Source: Phallusia mammillata (lineage: Eukaryota; Chordata; Ascidiacea; Phlebobranchia; Ascidiidae). From it: 64,000 nt of DNA. Positions 12,396 through 26,300 of the stretch are shown piece by piece. Position 1 is the stretch's first letter, and each line of letters opens with the position of its first letter. A program made the translations under genes and the position numbers. The stretch spans positions 62,001-126,000 of the forward strand of contig QLIY01000060.1 of the NCBI GenBank assembly GCA_003260075.1, given 5' to 3'. The notes below the pieces were generated by a model. It searched no databases, had not been told where the DNA came from, and was given only the letters and a program-made list of their open reading frames with translations.

Positions 12396-12806
12396 ACTTT
12401 CGAGGTTGAAGGGCAGAGTCCACAAACGAAGTAACTAAAGTTATGAAACTGAGTAACTGTTTACAGATGGTCAAGAGTAACAATACTTTTATTGCTTTAC
12501 CTTAACACAGTCACTGCACCTGTCAGTTGGAAATAACACTTCTTTTCACATACTATTACTGCACTGCAGTGATCTCGCAAATTTACTGTTATGTTGAGCT
12601 CGGGTCTGTAGTAACCAAACAGTGCCTTCTGTACAACACCTACCTCAAAACTTATCCATCTAAATCACGCTTCGGTTATGAATGCTCTGAGCCCTGACGA
12701 ATTACCTACTGTTAACCCATTGTTACGCCACACAAGGCTCACTATTTACTCGCACACCACGTGACTCGGTATAAGTCAATAACAACTGGCGCGTCGCTAT
12801 GACAAC

Positions 12807-12808
<2 letters not shown>

Positions 12809-12847
<39 letters not shown>
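12809..12847. repeat. 39-base C homopolymer
   Basis: An uninterrupted C run about 1 kb upstream of the Ser-rich gene, flanked by GC-rich sequence (GACAACGG to the left, GGCGGCCGACGACGCG to the right). It may be a real homopolymer or a gap fill. Confidence 0.9.
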
Positions 12848-12849
<2 letters not shown>

Positions 12850-12953
12850 CGGCCGACGACGCGAGCCTAAAAACCAAGTCATATCCACCGTGGCCATTTC
12901 GATGATTTTATTTCGCAAAGGAAAAGAATCAAAATACAATTAACGCCTGTTGA

Positions 12954-13121
12954 TGACGTCATGCTTACGTGGTTGTGACGTAACGACCTGTAACTGAGTG
13001 GAAGATGAGATTGTGTGGACGAAGTGCGTTACGTCATAAATTTGCAGTTGTGTTGCACGAGTGACGTAGCCAATAGATACGAACACAAAGGCGCGGCAGT
13101 GACGCAATAGAAGTGACGTAA
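12954..13121. promoter_or_regulatory. Cluster of CRE/bZIP-type sites
   Basis: Six TGACG-core sites lie in under 170 bases: TGACGTCA at 12954, TGACGTAA at 12976, TTACGTCA at 13029, TGACGTAG at 13062, TGACGCAA at 13100 and TGACGTAA at 13114. These match ATF/CREB and C/EBP or PAR bZIP sites. The cluster is about 1.1 kb upstream of the Ser-rich gene start and 1.4 kb beyond the end of GAS7. Confidence 0.5.
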
Positions 13122-14330
13122 CGATCAGAAATAGTAAGGCACCGGATAAAAAAGCTTCACGTAAATGCGAGTATTTCTTAAAACGAGGCGCAAAAAGGCA
13201 ACAAAACCGAATTTTAAAACAAAATCTTTTGCGAATAGTTAAGGCGGCGCATGAAAACGAATTAAGAATGACAGAGATTACAAAGGCACTGAAATTCTGG
13301 TGAAAATACACAGTACCGCATAGTAAAAGTCCGTACTCGCTACGTCAACACAAAGGGGTTGCTGGTGCATAACAACGAAGGCGGTTTTATAAACACAAGA
13401 CATGATTGACAGGTCATCAAACACACGGTTTCATATGAAAAACGTGTCGTTCCACGGCCTATGTGATTGTGTGAATCAAGGTGTACCTGTGATTCAAGGT
13501 TTAGTACAACGTACATAGACTTAAACTTATAGTGGCTTGTAACACAGGTGCTTGGTGTTGTTTGTTGCGAAAACAAAGGCAGTACCACAAGTACAGAACA
13601 CTCTACCTTTAACAACGTACCCTTGGTAGCTGTACTTTGCTTATGTTCAATTTTACCAACAATTTAAATTGAGCGCATATATGTTTAGATTCGTACGGTT
13701 TGTTTTTACGACGCAGTTATACAAGAAATATTGAATACATTACATAGTGCTTTAAAAATAAACAAAAACAAAAAAAGCATTGCGTCTGTTTGCGACAACA
13801 GAAATTCATCAGAACGCGACAAAAATACTGGATGAGAGCAACTTATTGCTACGGTGAAACTTTTAATGGGGGGCGAATAAAGATACTTTGCATTGCGAAA
13901 CGTATACGTACAACGGTTTTTGAATATTTATCCATCAAGGGCCTTTGAAATAGATCCATTGAAACAAAAATACAAATTGCAACATAATACGTAGTTTTGG
14001 AAACCAGTAAGGTGAAGATTGAAACAAAACGTGTTAGCTTAAATTGGATTGTGTTAAATTTAAGGTTGTCTTGCAACGCAAATTTAGGTTTAAAACAACC
14101 AATCCGTTAAAATAAACAAATATAAAAAGCAGGCTGTCTGATACAGAAAATAGGACAACGTAAATGGCCACAAAGCCTCAATAAAACATAACAACAAAAT
14201 AAAGCATAAACGAAGCATTTTGTCCACAAATTGTGCCGCAAGCGGATGTTTTTTTACAAATACACAAAAAAGAGAAAAAAGAAAAAGGCGCACAGCGCTC
14301 TGCCTCGAAAGCGCCAACAAGTGGTCAAGG

Positions 14331-17300
14331 TCATACCACAAGGTCAACCGGCTTCACTTTACCAGTAGCGTTTTTCCGTACCCACAATTCCCTGTCCTTG
14401 TCGGCGTCGGTGATGGCCAAGTGCTGCACGATGACGTCACAAGTCTGAAAACCAAATGTTACGTCATTATAAGTAAAGTACAGTGGTTCTAAAACGGTCT
14501 CTTTGCCATTACCCCCCCCCCACGTCACAAGTCTGAAAACCAAATGTTACGTCATTATAAGTAAAGTACGTAGAACAGTGGTTCTGAAACGGTCCCTTTG
14601 CCATTATTTCGAGGGCTCGCGGTCCTCAAACTTGAATGTGTATTTCAGAAAAACGAAAGTTGATTGCAGGATTTTAGCATGTTATGCAAAAATTCGCATA
14701 ACATTGATCCAAAAGCTGGTTGTGACATCACAGACAAGACGCAAACATTACGATTGCGCGAGAACAATTGCCTTTTTGTCATGCAATAAATACTAATGTT
14801 TTGCAATCGAGACAGTCGATTATCAATTCTACTTTGATTTGAACAGATTCAGTGGCAGAAACTGACGCCAAATAAGATTATAGAATTACTTCAACCTCCT
14901 CGCCGCCCCCCCAAAATTGCCTAACGGACACCTAAAGGACCGCGGACCCCAGTTTGAGAACCGCTGATGTAGAACTACAATTTTGCATGGGTTAAACAAT
15001 TCAGGTTTAAGTCAAAAAAATCGAATCAATTTGTTTTTGGAACTGCGCTATAATCAGCTGGAAAGCTGGACAATAAATATTACTCTAGGAGGCAAGCAAA
15101 AATATAAACAACCTTCACATAAGCTTCGGCCGCTGGGTGACGCCGCAGAGCACAAAAAGACATCACCATCAGACCAACATCGCCTCAAGCCATTATTTTA
15201 ATACGGCCCTAACTGTACATATACCACGCGTAGTTTTAGGCGAAGTAATACTGTACCAATCAATCGTAAAGAGACAAAAACAAAAAAACACTATGTGACG
15301 AAGCGTTGAACAACTTACAAAGTTTGGTGCGAGATTAGGCGTTTTTAAGTGAATATTACATCACACAAAAAAGGGTTCACATTAAACTAGTTCCATAATT
15401 GAATCTTCAAATTGAAACGTGCTATTTCGTTTGGATTAAAATGCACCTTCAAAATGTAAAGCACCTTTGTGTAATGAAACTCGCAAATTGCAGAAAAAAA
15501 AGCTTTGGTGATTCCCGTGTCGTAATTTAAACTTGGTTTCACTTTTTTCATCATTAAAGTGTTAAACAGATTTTGGTATAAGAGCATCGAACATAAGGAA
15601 AAGCAATGCCTGGTTGTGAATAACAGTTACCCCCCCCCCGGGAGATAGCCCGGCCGGGCTGCGGCGACCAAATTTTGCAAATGTGCCAAACGCCTCATAA
15701 CACGCACAAACCTCTGATAACCCGGCGCGCGCAAAAAACGCATATTGGGCCAAATACGCTGTTAAATCAATAAATGCGTCGAAAATGTGTCAAAAGCCAT
15801 GATCTGGCCCCCCCCCCCCAAATTTTGCACATGTGCCAAACGCCTCATAACACGCACAAACCTCTGATAACTCGGCGCGCGCAAAAAAACGCATATTGGG
15901 CCAAATACGCTGTTTAATCAATAAATGCGTCGAAAATGTGTCAAATGTCCTGATCTGGCACGAACGGGCGGCCTACAACGTCTGTGTTGCCGTTTCCGTG
16001 GATAGCTAATCATCTGGAAACGGCTGTAAACCCCGACAAAGCGGGAAGCGTAGGATAAAATGGGCAATGATATGAAGCAGTTGTGCCCGAATGGCCGTAT
16101 GACTTCTCATTGTCGACTTCCAAAACGTGATTTTTTGCACCCGTTACTTTCAGTCGGTATTAATCTTGTGACATTTGGTAAATACTAACGTCTGGAAAAT
16201 CCCTTGCATTGCTTGACGATTTGGGATAAGTTAATGTTGCATTTCCCTGTATAAACGTACGTGAACTTTTAAATTTTTTGGGTCGCAAATATTATATGAT
16301 TTCAACTTGTGCAAAATTTATCACATTTAAAGTTGAAGTTTCCTGTATTGAAGTGTGCAAAACGTGAATTAGTGATTTTTTGGAGTCGCAAAGATTATGA
16401 CTTTTTCTGGTCGCAAATTGTGAAAAATTGATCACATTCGGAAAATCCTTGCAGAAACGACTATTATTTCGCAATTAAAATGATAACAGATAAACTATTA
16501 CTTTCTTAATTTCTCAATTATGTTTAAACCATTTTTTACATTTGCCCGTTAAAACTATGTACGAAGCTTATCAAACATTTCAACTTTAACACAATAACAT
16601 CACACACGTGACGTAGATTCACAAATGTGACGTCAGCGCTCAGCCGGACCGTGACGGCCTAATTGCGCTGCAGGATGCGCAGTGCCAAAGTCGAGCGGGA
16701 TCGACCTTTCCGATTTTTCAAATAGCAAGGTTGGCATTGTGCAACATGGACCTGCTTACGCAAGCGGTTTACGCAACGTCTAGTGGAGCTGGCCAGCTTT
16801 TAAGCGGCTTCAGTCCCAAGGGATACACAACTGACGTAGGAGTCTGATCGGTCCCCCCCCCCATTGTGCAACATGGACCTGCTTACGCAAGCGGTTTACG
16901 CAACGTCTAGCGGAGCTGGCCAGCTTTTAAGCGGCTTCAGTCCCAAGGGGAACACAACTGACGTAAGAGTCTGATCGGGAACAGTCAGACGGGTACAAGA
17001 TTTGGTCACCACACGGGCAAGCGCCTATTACTCCATTGGATGGGTATATGAAACTCCAATAGGGCACAAAAGGGAAACAAATCTTGCAAACACTTGCGCC
17101 ATGAGGTTTGTTTCCTGAAAAATGGTATTTTTGCCAGGTTTCTTATGATGAATATGGGTTACACGCCTTACTTCAAAAAAACTTTACTTTTCTTGTGGAA
17201 ATTACCTGGTGTCGTTTCGTGGCACTGTCTTGGAGCAGTTTCGCATAGTGGGCTAATACCGACTTCACTGATTCGATCCTGGCCACCTCATGGCGCTCTA

Positions 17301-20300
17301 GGACCAGTGATGACGTCACCATCTCTTCAAACCAGTGTTGTCGAGTTTGGTTGTAAGCTTCCACGGCATGAGTTAGTTCTTCAGCTGCACAGAAAATCGG
17401 TTTCAACACACGAAATTTCACTCTTTTTCCACTAGGATCTATCAACTGATATATATATCATGCAATTTTTAAGTAAAATGCAATTGTTTTCGAAAAATTT
17501 GCACTTTTAAATTACTCTTGAACCAAACTGGAGTGTATTTGAGGATACGAAAGTGTATTAAGTTGTTGGGCAAAGGCATTATTATGGCTGTAAGACTATC
17601 CATGCTACGCTTATTACTAGGAACAAGCATAACCAAGTATTGTCTTTAACACAACTAGTATAGAGTGTTTTGAAATGTTAAACCTAAGTTCACAATGCAA
17701 GACACAACACTTTTTGAATAAATGGAATGCGAAAAACGGTGCTTTTGGTTTTGAAATCATACGATTACGGTTGATGACTCAATATATGTTGCTTTTAGAC
17801 AACATCATTCAAATACAAAACCAGTCACAACGCCTTTTAAACCTACTTATATGACTAACGCTTGCAATATCAATAGGTGAATACAAAATAGTACCTGGCG
17901 TTACAACCATTAATGAACATTCAGAAGCCGCAGAATGTCCAACGCGCACTAATTAATACACTCCGTCGCTCATTTGCCAATCAACATTCGGATCGTTTGG
18001 AAGTCGTTGCCCACTTTAGCAAAGCACGACCTGCTACGGCTAGTGTACCTGATGTACCACGTGACACTTGACCGCAGGTAACCCCGCGTGACGTCAGGGT
18101 CCTATGGTTTAGCCCGCAATAATCTGTTACCGCGAATTACCTTGTTTGATGGACTTCTTCTTGGCTTTGTTCACGTCTTCTTTGGTCTGTAATAAAATAA
18201 TATAGCATAATAGGTCATATCATATGTGACTGAAAGTAACCCCAAATACGCCGTTTCGAACCCGCTTTGCGCAGTCACCCGTAACAGCCGTTTTCGATTT
18301 TTTAAAAACCTGGCTAAGTATTTAAATATTTTGTCGTTTTTTTACATAAGTCGTAAAGTGATATAAAATCTTGTTCTAGAACCTCTTTAAAACGTTTTAG
18401 GAAACGTTTTGGACCTTGCAACTTATGTTAACAATATCACACTTTTTAACGAAGTTCAAATTTCAAAACGTCGAGAAAACCGTAATCCGCATGACTAATT
18501 TACCAAGTTTTACGAAAAAACTGTGTTGGTTTAAACATTGGTGGAAATTCTTCTGTACGCAGTAGGCTCGGAGCAAGGGAGAATTTGAACGGCAATAAAT
18601 AACTAAACATGCCGCCGAGGGCGTTTATTATTTTATCGAAAGCGTTTTGTTGAATCCACATAACAGCCGATGGCAACTCAATAGTTAGAATGTTTTTGCT
18701 AAATGAACGGAAGTTTCAATTTCCCTTCTCAGCTAGCTGCCTATTTGTACAAGAAAATGTAGCTTACGTGTTTAGGGGAATTCATTTTCATTTCAAGGTC
18801 ACGACCCCGTTCGAGAAGAAGTTGCTTGGCCCGTTCTGCCCCTTGATACCTGAAATCAAATCACATTATTAAGCCAAATGCACACCAAATATGTAAAATT
18901 TGAAATTTAAACAGATTAAGACCGTGTATAAATCCTCACGTTTAAGTCTTTAAAGAACTGAAAAATATGCATTATAGGTGCAAAAAGCAGATAAAAATGA
19001 GAAGGTTAGGTTATAAGTTGTATTGTTAACATGGTAGTTTCGGTGTGGACCAATGTTCAATACAATTTCCGTGTGTTTTTAGTACATACAAGTTTCCTGA
19101 GGTAACTGAACACCAAGTGTACACATCATTAGATATGCACTACATTTAAAGTTCACGTATCGTAACGTCGATTCACTGGCCAGCCCCCCCCCCCCAAGTG
19201 TACACATCATTAGATATGCACTACATTTAAAGTTCACGTATGGGACGTCGTAACGTCCCCCCCCCCCAGGACTTTCGTCTTGTTCGTTTGTGCCTGGCAC
19301 TTTAAACATGTACAATAAAAGCCGGCTCTCGTGTACCCAAAACACCGACTACAAGGTTCTGTACTCGATCTACAGTTTAAATAGAGCTTATTGTTCCGGT
19401 ACTCGTAGAAAGGTAAAACTGCACCTGGAACAAAATTTAGTGCTTCCACTATGTTCCGCCCTTCAAAATCAGGAATAAGTTTTTCTTCAAATCAATATAA
19501 CAAATCCATATAGGGCAAAAATCCAGGTTGCAGAAACCGATCGCTTATGTCTGATATTGGATAAATATTTCGTTTAATATTTCGGCGCTCCTCTTTCGTT
19601 TAAAGGGCCCTTGAAAAGTGATCGGGGTTGTTAAACACACGCTCGACGCGTTCATGTCACTGTTGAGCGACAGGTTGCCAGCGTAAGGGGACACCGATGC
19701 TCACAAATTAGATACAGAAAACTGTGTAACGATTTTTGTGCCCTTCTCGTCTTACACAAGTGGGCTTGGATGTAGGCCGCTTCGGAAAACTTATCGCTAA
19801 ATTGTGTTTGAAGTTAGATAAGTTTCGGTTACCCGTGCTGCAATAATGGATCAATCTGATAAAGAGGATAGGAGGAGTTTAGGATCACCATCTAAACCGG
19901 AAGAGGAAAAAGCAAGATCAAGAACATCGTCCTCATCTTCGTCAAGAAGTTCTTCTTCGTCGTCTTCGCATTCAAGCTCTNTCGGTACCGAGTACTCGGG
20001 TTCTGGCTCGGCTCGGCACATCCCTAATATATATCATGTAATGTTTAAGTAAAATGCAATTGTTTTCGAAGAATTTGCACTTTTAAATTACTCTTGAGCC
20101 AAACTGGAGTGTATTTGAGGATACGCAAGTATATTAAGTTGTTGGGCAAAGGCATTATTATGGTGGAAAGACTATCCATGCTACCCTATAAATAAACATA
20201 ACTAAGTTTTGTTCTTAACACAACTACATGGGCGTTTTGAAATCTCAAACCCAAGTTCACAATGCAAGACAAAACACTTTTTGAATAAATCGATCGGGAA

Positions 20301-23300
20301 AAACGGTTTTAAAATCATACGATTGCGGTTGATGACTTAAAATTGGTTGCTTTAGACAACATCAGTAATATACAAGACCAGTCACATCGCCTTTCAAACT
20401 GACTTATATGACTAACGCTGGTAATACCATTAGGTGAATACAAAATAGTACCTGGCGTTTCATACGCAGCCATTCACGAACATTCAGAAGCCGCAGAATG
20501 TCCAACGCGCACTAATTAATACACTCCGTCGCTCATTTGCCAATCGACATTCGGGTCGTTTGGAAGTCGTTGCCCACTTTGGCAAAGCACGACCTGCTAC
20601 GGCTAGTGCACCTGATGTACCACGTGACACTTGACCGCAGGTAACCCCGCGTGACGTCAGGGTCCTATGGTTTAGCCCGCAATAATCTGTGACCGCGAAT
20701 TACCTTGTTTGATGGACTTCTTCTTGGCCTTGTTCACGTCTTCTTTGGTCTGTAATAAAATAATATAGCATAATAGGTCATATCATATGTGACTGAAAGT
20801 AACCCCAAATACGCCGTTTCGAACCCGCTTTGCGCAGTCACCCGTAACAGCCGTTTTCGATTTTTTAAAAACCTGGCTAAGTATTTAAATATTTTGTCGT
20901 TTTTTTACATAAGTCGTAAAGTGATATAAAATCTTGTTCTAGAACCTCTTTAAAACGTTTTAGGAAACGTTTTGGACCTTGCAACTTATGTTAACAATAT
21001 CACACTTTTTAACGAAGTTCAAATTTCAAAACGTCGAGAAAACCGTAATCCGCATGACTAATTTACCAAGTTTTACGAAAAAACTGTGTTGGTTTAAACA
21101 TTGGTGGAAATTCTTCTGTACGCAGTAGGCTCGGAGCAAGGGAGAATTTGAACGGCAATAAATAANATACAGATAAACCGATTGCATTTTTGAAATCAGG
21201 GCACTAGAATTAGTCAAAATCAGTTAAAACATTACAGACACCAGTGAAAAAATATTTTTTTGTTGCCCAGTGAATTATTTATAAAACTGCTGGATGAGCA
21301 ATACTCGTTTATACATTATGCCTGTAGCTTACTTGTTTCAAGTTCACATTGATGCTCAACATACATTTGTCTTGCGCAGCTTAGCCCCCCCCCCGAATTA
21401 TTTATAAAACTGCTGGATGAGCAATACTCGTTTATACATTATACCTGTAGCTTACTTGTTTCAAGTTCACATTGATACCCAACATACATTTGTCTTGCGC
21501 AGCTTAATGGAAACAATAAACTTACGGGCAACATATACCTTTTTCACGGCATTAATGGACCACATATCCTACATAAACTTACGAAAAGGCCGTTAAAGCA
21601 AGCTTTATGGGCGTTTCAATTTTACAACCAACTCGTTTCAACTTGCCGTTCTCATAACAAACACTAATCAAGGCAATGCGAACTCGTCTTGTGGTGGGAT
21701 TTATTTAAACAGAAAAACGGTCTTATCGGTAAAAATGCGTCATCAGTATTAGACGCGGGTCGCTTGCGACAATAACTTTCCTATACAGTGNTAAACAGAA
21801 AATCGGTCTTATCAGTAAAAATGCGTCATCAGTATTAGACGCGGGTCGCTTGCTACAGTAACTTTCCTATACAGTAGGGAGAAAGTCACTTTCAGTGAAG
21901 CGCAGCCGTCTGTGACGTAAGAATCGCGGTTTGACGTATGCTCAGAACTGTCAACATAGTTTCAACTGTATATGTGTGTGGCGTTGCTCAAGGGAACGTC
22001 AAACTTTGGCCGTTTTCATGACGCAATGGAAATCGTAGGTTGTCTGGATGATTAAAGATAAATCAAGTACTTGTTTTTTTTTATCCGCGGCATGCCCAAT
22101 ATCGTATTTTTGGGAAAAATGCTAAGTTAATAAGAAACCATATTACTGCTTTGTGATATCAAAGGTACCAAGAGGTGATAGGTGGTTTACATTAAATCAT
22201 AAAGGCCTTAGCGCAGAGTGTACATTAGATAGACCCTTGTAATCAATAAGTGTTTGCACATATTTCATAGTTTTACATTTAGGAGTCAAACTAATTGCGT
22301 CGAAAACTATTAAAATGTATTCATGACGAAACAATATCATGTATGACCTGTTCATTTTTAATATTATGTGTGACCTGCTTATAATAAATTTTGAACAGTA
22401 TCGAAACAACTTTAACGTCATTACTGCGAAAGTGCAGTAGGGGATTTTTCTTTTCCGTTTAAACCCGACCAGCTATAGAAAACGAAAATCGAACGCATAT
22501 CCTCGTATAACACTATACCTCAACAAATTAGACCCCCCCCCCCAAAGCAAGCTTTATGGGCGTTTCAATTTTACAACCAACTCGTTTCAACTTGCCGTTC
22601 TCATAACAAACACTAATCAAGGCAATGCGAACTCGTCTTGTGGTGGGATTTATTTAAACAGAAAAACGGTCTTATCGGTAAAAATGCGTCATCAGTCCCC
22701 CCCCCCAAAGCAAGCTTTATGGGCGTTTCAATTTTACAACCAACTCGTTTCAACCTGCCCTTCTCATTACAAAAACTAATCAAGGCAATGCAAACTCGTC
22801 TTGTGGCGGGATTTACGAGTATTTAAACAGAAAATCGGTCTTATCAGTAAAAATGCGTCATCAGTATTAGACGCGGGTCGCTTGCTACAGTAACTTTCCT
22901 ATACAGTAGGGAGAAAGTCACTTTCAGTGAAGCGCAGCCGTCTGTGACGTAAGAATCGCGGTTTGACGTATGCTCAGAACTGTAAACAAAGATTCAACTG
23001 TACATGTGTGTGTGGCGTTGCTCAAGGGAACGTCAAACTTTGGCCGATTTCATGACGCAATAGAAATCGAAGGTTGGCAGGTTGATGCATTTGTTTTTAG
23101 TGGCGAAAAAACAAAAACCGATTTTTTTAGAAAAATTGATTAATAGACAACAAATCACTCCCACCCAGACGGTTTTATTACTGCTTTTTGCTACCAAAGT
23201 TACGAAAAGGTGATTAGAGTTTAATGAGGAAAATAATTTCCCAAAAAGACGTAAAAAGCGACATTCTTTATTATTTAAACGTTTCGGCATACTTATACGT

Positions 23301-26300
23301 GACATGATGGGCCACATGCAGTTACTCCCGTGATTGCCGTAATACATTAAATCACAAAGGCTTTCGTGAGTGTGGTAGACCCTTGTAATTGATATGCGTT
23401 TGCACATATTTTATGTACATATCAAAACTACGTTAAACGGTTTCTGCAACAACAATATTTTGTGTGACCTGTTTTCTTTGTGTGGCGCGTACGGAACAAC
23501 ACATTTTGAACGAAATCGAAACAACTTTAACGTCATTACTGCGAAAGTGTAGTAGGGGATTTTTCGTTTCCGTTTAAACCCGACCAGCTATAGAAAACGA
23601 AAATCGAACGTATATCCTCGTATAACACTATAGCTCAACATATTAGATAAGAAACTGTTTATAGTGACCCTCTCTAAAAAATTCAAAGTGCATTTCGCAA
23701 ACAAAAATGCTGGACAATTGGGTATACATTACATCACTTGGTTAGACTAACGAAAGAAGACCATTCTTTTAAGCCTAAACCCTATGTGTGATCGGAGTTT
23801 AAAAATAACCAATGTTGCGCAAGCACTTCGGTTTGGCCGCCAAACATAGGTCTGGCGGAGTGTGTTTAGGAATCATTAATAATAGTCCACTGTCACAAGT
23901 GAATGACTCCGTTGCCGCTGATAGTAATTGTGACGTCGGTGGAAGAAACAATTACGTTGTTTTTATTTAAAATTGTATTCTCGGGTGTGGCTTCAAGCGT
24001 TTACGTTAAGAAACGTTGTCGAAACCCTTGTATGTATTTTAAGCTATTCTGTACTTATTATTTGGGAATTGTTTTTGTTAGTATTTCAATGCAAAAAGCT
24101 ATACGCGATAAATCAAAGGCCAAAACAGGTGTTATACTAAATCAGGACGTTATTTTTTCTAATATGGATATTTTCAATTTATGCAGCAATTTTTAACGCA
24201 GCGAATCAAAATGTCACCAAAGGCGTAACATTTATCAGTTCGGCTTTGCTAAGATTTTTATGCTTGTGGTTTCAATATTTAAAACTTGTCAAACTTTTTA
24301 GCTTTATGCAACAAATCAAAGGTCATTTGCCGTTCGACAGTAGGTAAATCACGCTCTTTGACGTAAAACGTGACATTATCGGGTTGCAACGGTGGACATT
24401 GGCATTCTGATGCACGCCCCAGACATAACTCGACCTCCAGATCAACTGTGAACTTACCCGATTACTGAACATGACAAAAATGCGAGGCCAAGAACGTGAA
24501 ATAGATGTTTTTGCGGGTTCAAGTCGCCTTTTTGGTTATAAATACGCAATCAAAATATGACGTGAATATGAAATCTATCTGGTTAGTGCTTAGTGTTGAA
24601 AAAATACCTTCGCAATGTTACGAACGTAAAACAGATGTAATTGCGGCCTTTTTGGGCATAGATATTTTACTATTTCAAAGGTGACTAGAACAGTAAAGTT
24701 ACTGGTTACAGATTTGTCAGCGCGAAAAAAATCAAATTCGCCAAGTCGGGTTATATATTATGGAGTTAAATTTGACATTTTATGAAGGACACAAACTGTC
24801 TTTTATGTAGAGAGTTGTTAGAAATATATAAATACGATATAACAATATGACGTGCAGTGGACCGTTTCGGTCCCCCAAATTTCTACAGCGGTTTCCCAAA
24901 ATTTGCCAGTAGCCTAATAAATAATTCGTTTAAGCAAATATGGCTATTTTTTGGTATTTAAATGAAACACTTGCGGTCTCTTAAAACTACTTAGCGGTCA
25001 CCCAAACCAAACCTTAAAAAAAACTGATGACGTGATTAGTAACGCTACTTATTAAAGATTATATCAGTGTGGAAAAAATACCTTCGCACAGTTTTAAAAC
25101 TTATATTTGGCAATTTGATGGACAAGACTGCCAGACCACTTGCAGAGCAAAAACTATTTTTGCATACGTTTCCAAAACCGCTTTGTTACTTGTTATCAAC
25201 AGTGCAAGGTTGGTTATTGCAAAGTTTGCAATAAACTGTATTCACTATAGTGTTTACATATACGATATCTTTCGAAGCTTATAGTTTTTGAACAAGCTAC
25301 TTTTCAACCATTGTTCTTAAAAACTGACCTGTTGCGCAGCATTCAGCGCACAAAACGGGTTAAACGTGTTGTGTTCAGAATTGTAAGAACCCGAAAGTAC
25401 CGAAACCCGGTCCAAAAAGTATGATAACCATAACACCAAAATATCACAGCTGCGTGTAAATTTGAGTGCAAATTTTCAAAGTCTAAAGCACACAAATCAC
25501 CCAATCACGTTAAAACATCATTAAAAATCCCTTACAAGCCACAAATTTATGAAACGAACTTGGTTGTGCTGACTAACGCACAAAAGAGTCGTACGTTGCA
25601 CGCTACTCTGCACGCTACATTGCAGGAACACCCGATCAGCACAAATTTATTGTCAGCCACTTTACCCGGATCGGATGCAATTACTTTAAAACCGCTTAAA
25701 CGACAGAAGTCGTGTTTGATTACACAACTAGATATTTCACGGAAGCTTACAATTTGGAACTGATTTTTTTTTCTTTTTCGAGTCTTGCCTAAAATCGATT
25801 TAAAACTCTAGAGAAGCTGCTTAAGAAATCGTTTTCACAGAAAAAAAACGTTCAAGTGTTAAATATGTGTCATGTAAAATCGAACATGTGCAAACTTGGG
25901 ACAATAAAATGATGAACCAAAATGACCAAACAGAAACTATGTCGAAAACAAAACGGAAGCATAATTACCTAAAAAAAACATTTGGAATACAAGCCAATTT
26001 ATGAGTTAAAACAGAAAAATTCTGTATATTCCTAGTGGTGACAAAATGAGTTGTAAAAACGCCTCAAACATGTCCTAGTTTTAACCATTTGATCACAAGA
26101 CTGGTTTTGGGCAGTGGTTGCATAATTTCTAATGGTAACATAAAATTCAAAAGAAAAACATGTTGCACCCAAAATAAATACTTCTATTTTTCTATTACGA
26201 CTTTGCAAAAAGCATGATATTGTCCTAAATTGATAATGGGAAGCGCAAAAAACTTACTTAATGTGGACTTGCTTCCTTATGTCACTCATTCCCGCCGAAA

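Larger units (their letters stand above)
11816..14330. other. Intergenic DNA between the Ser-rich gene start and the GAS7 end
   Basis: It contains the promoter side of the Ser-rich gene, a 39-base C run (12809-12847) and a cluster of CRE-like sites (12954-13121). An 88-codon open frame at 12143-12409 carries a stop in its inverted copy and is not called as a gene. Nothing else is recognised. Confidence 0.55.

Noticed and set aside
12143-12409. 88-codon frame MPYMDLLYGFEEKL with a Cys-rich end
   Set aside because: The inverted copy has a stop (TGA for GGA) early in the frame, no splice partner was found, and it lies in the promoter of the Ser-rich gene.
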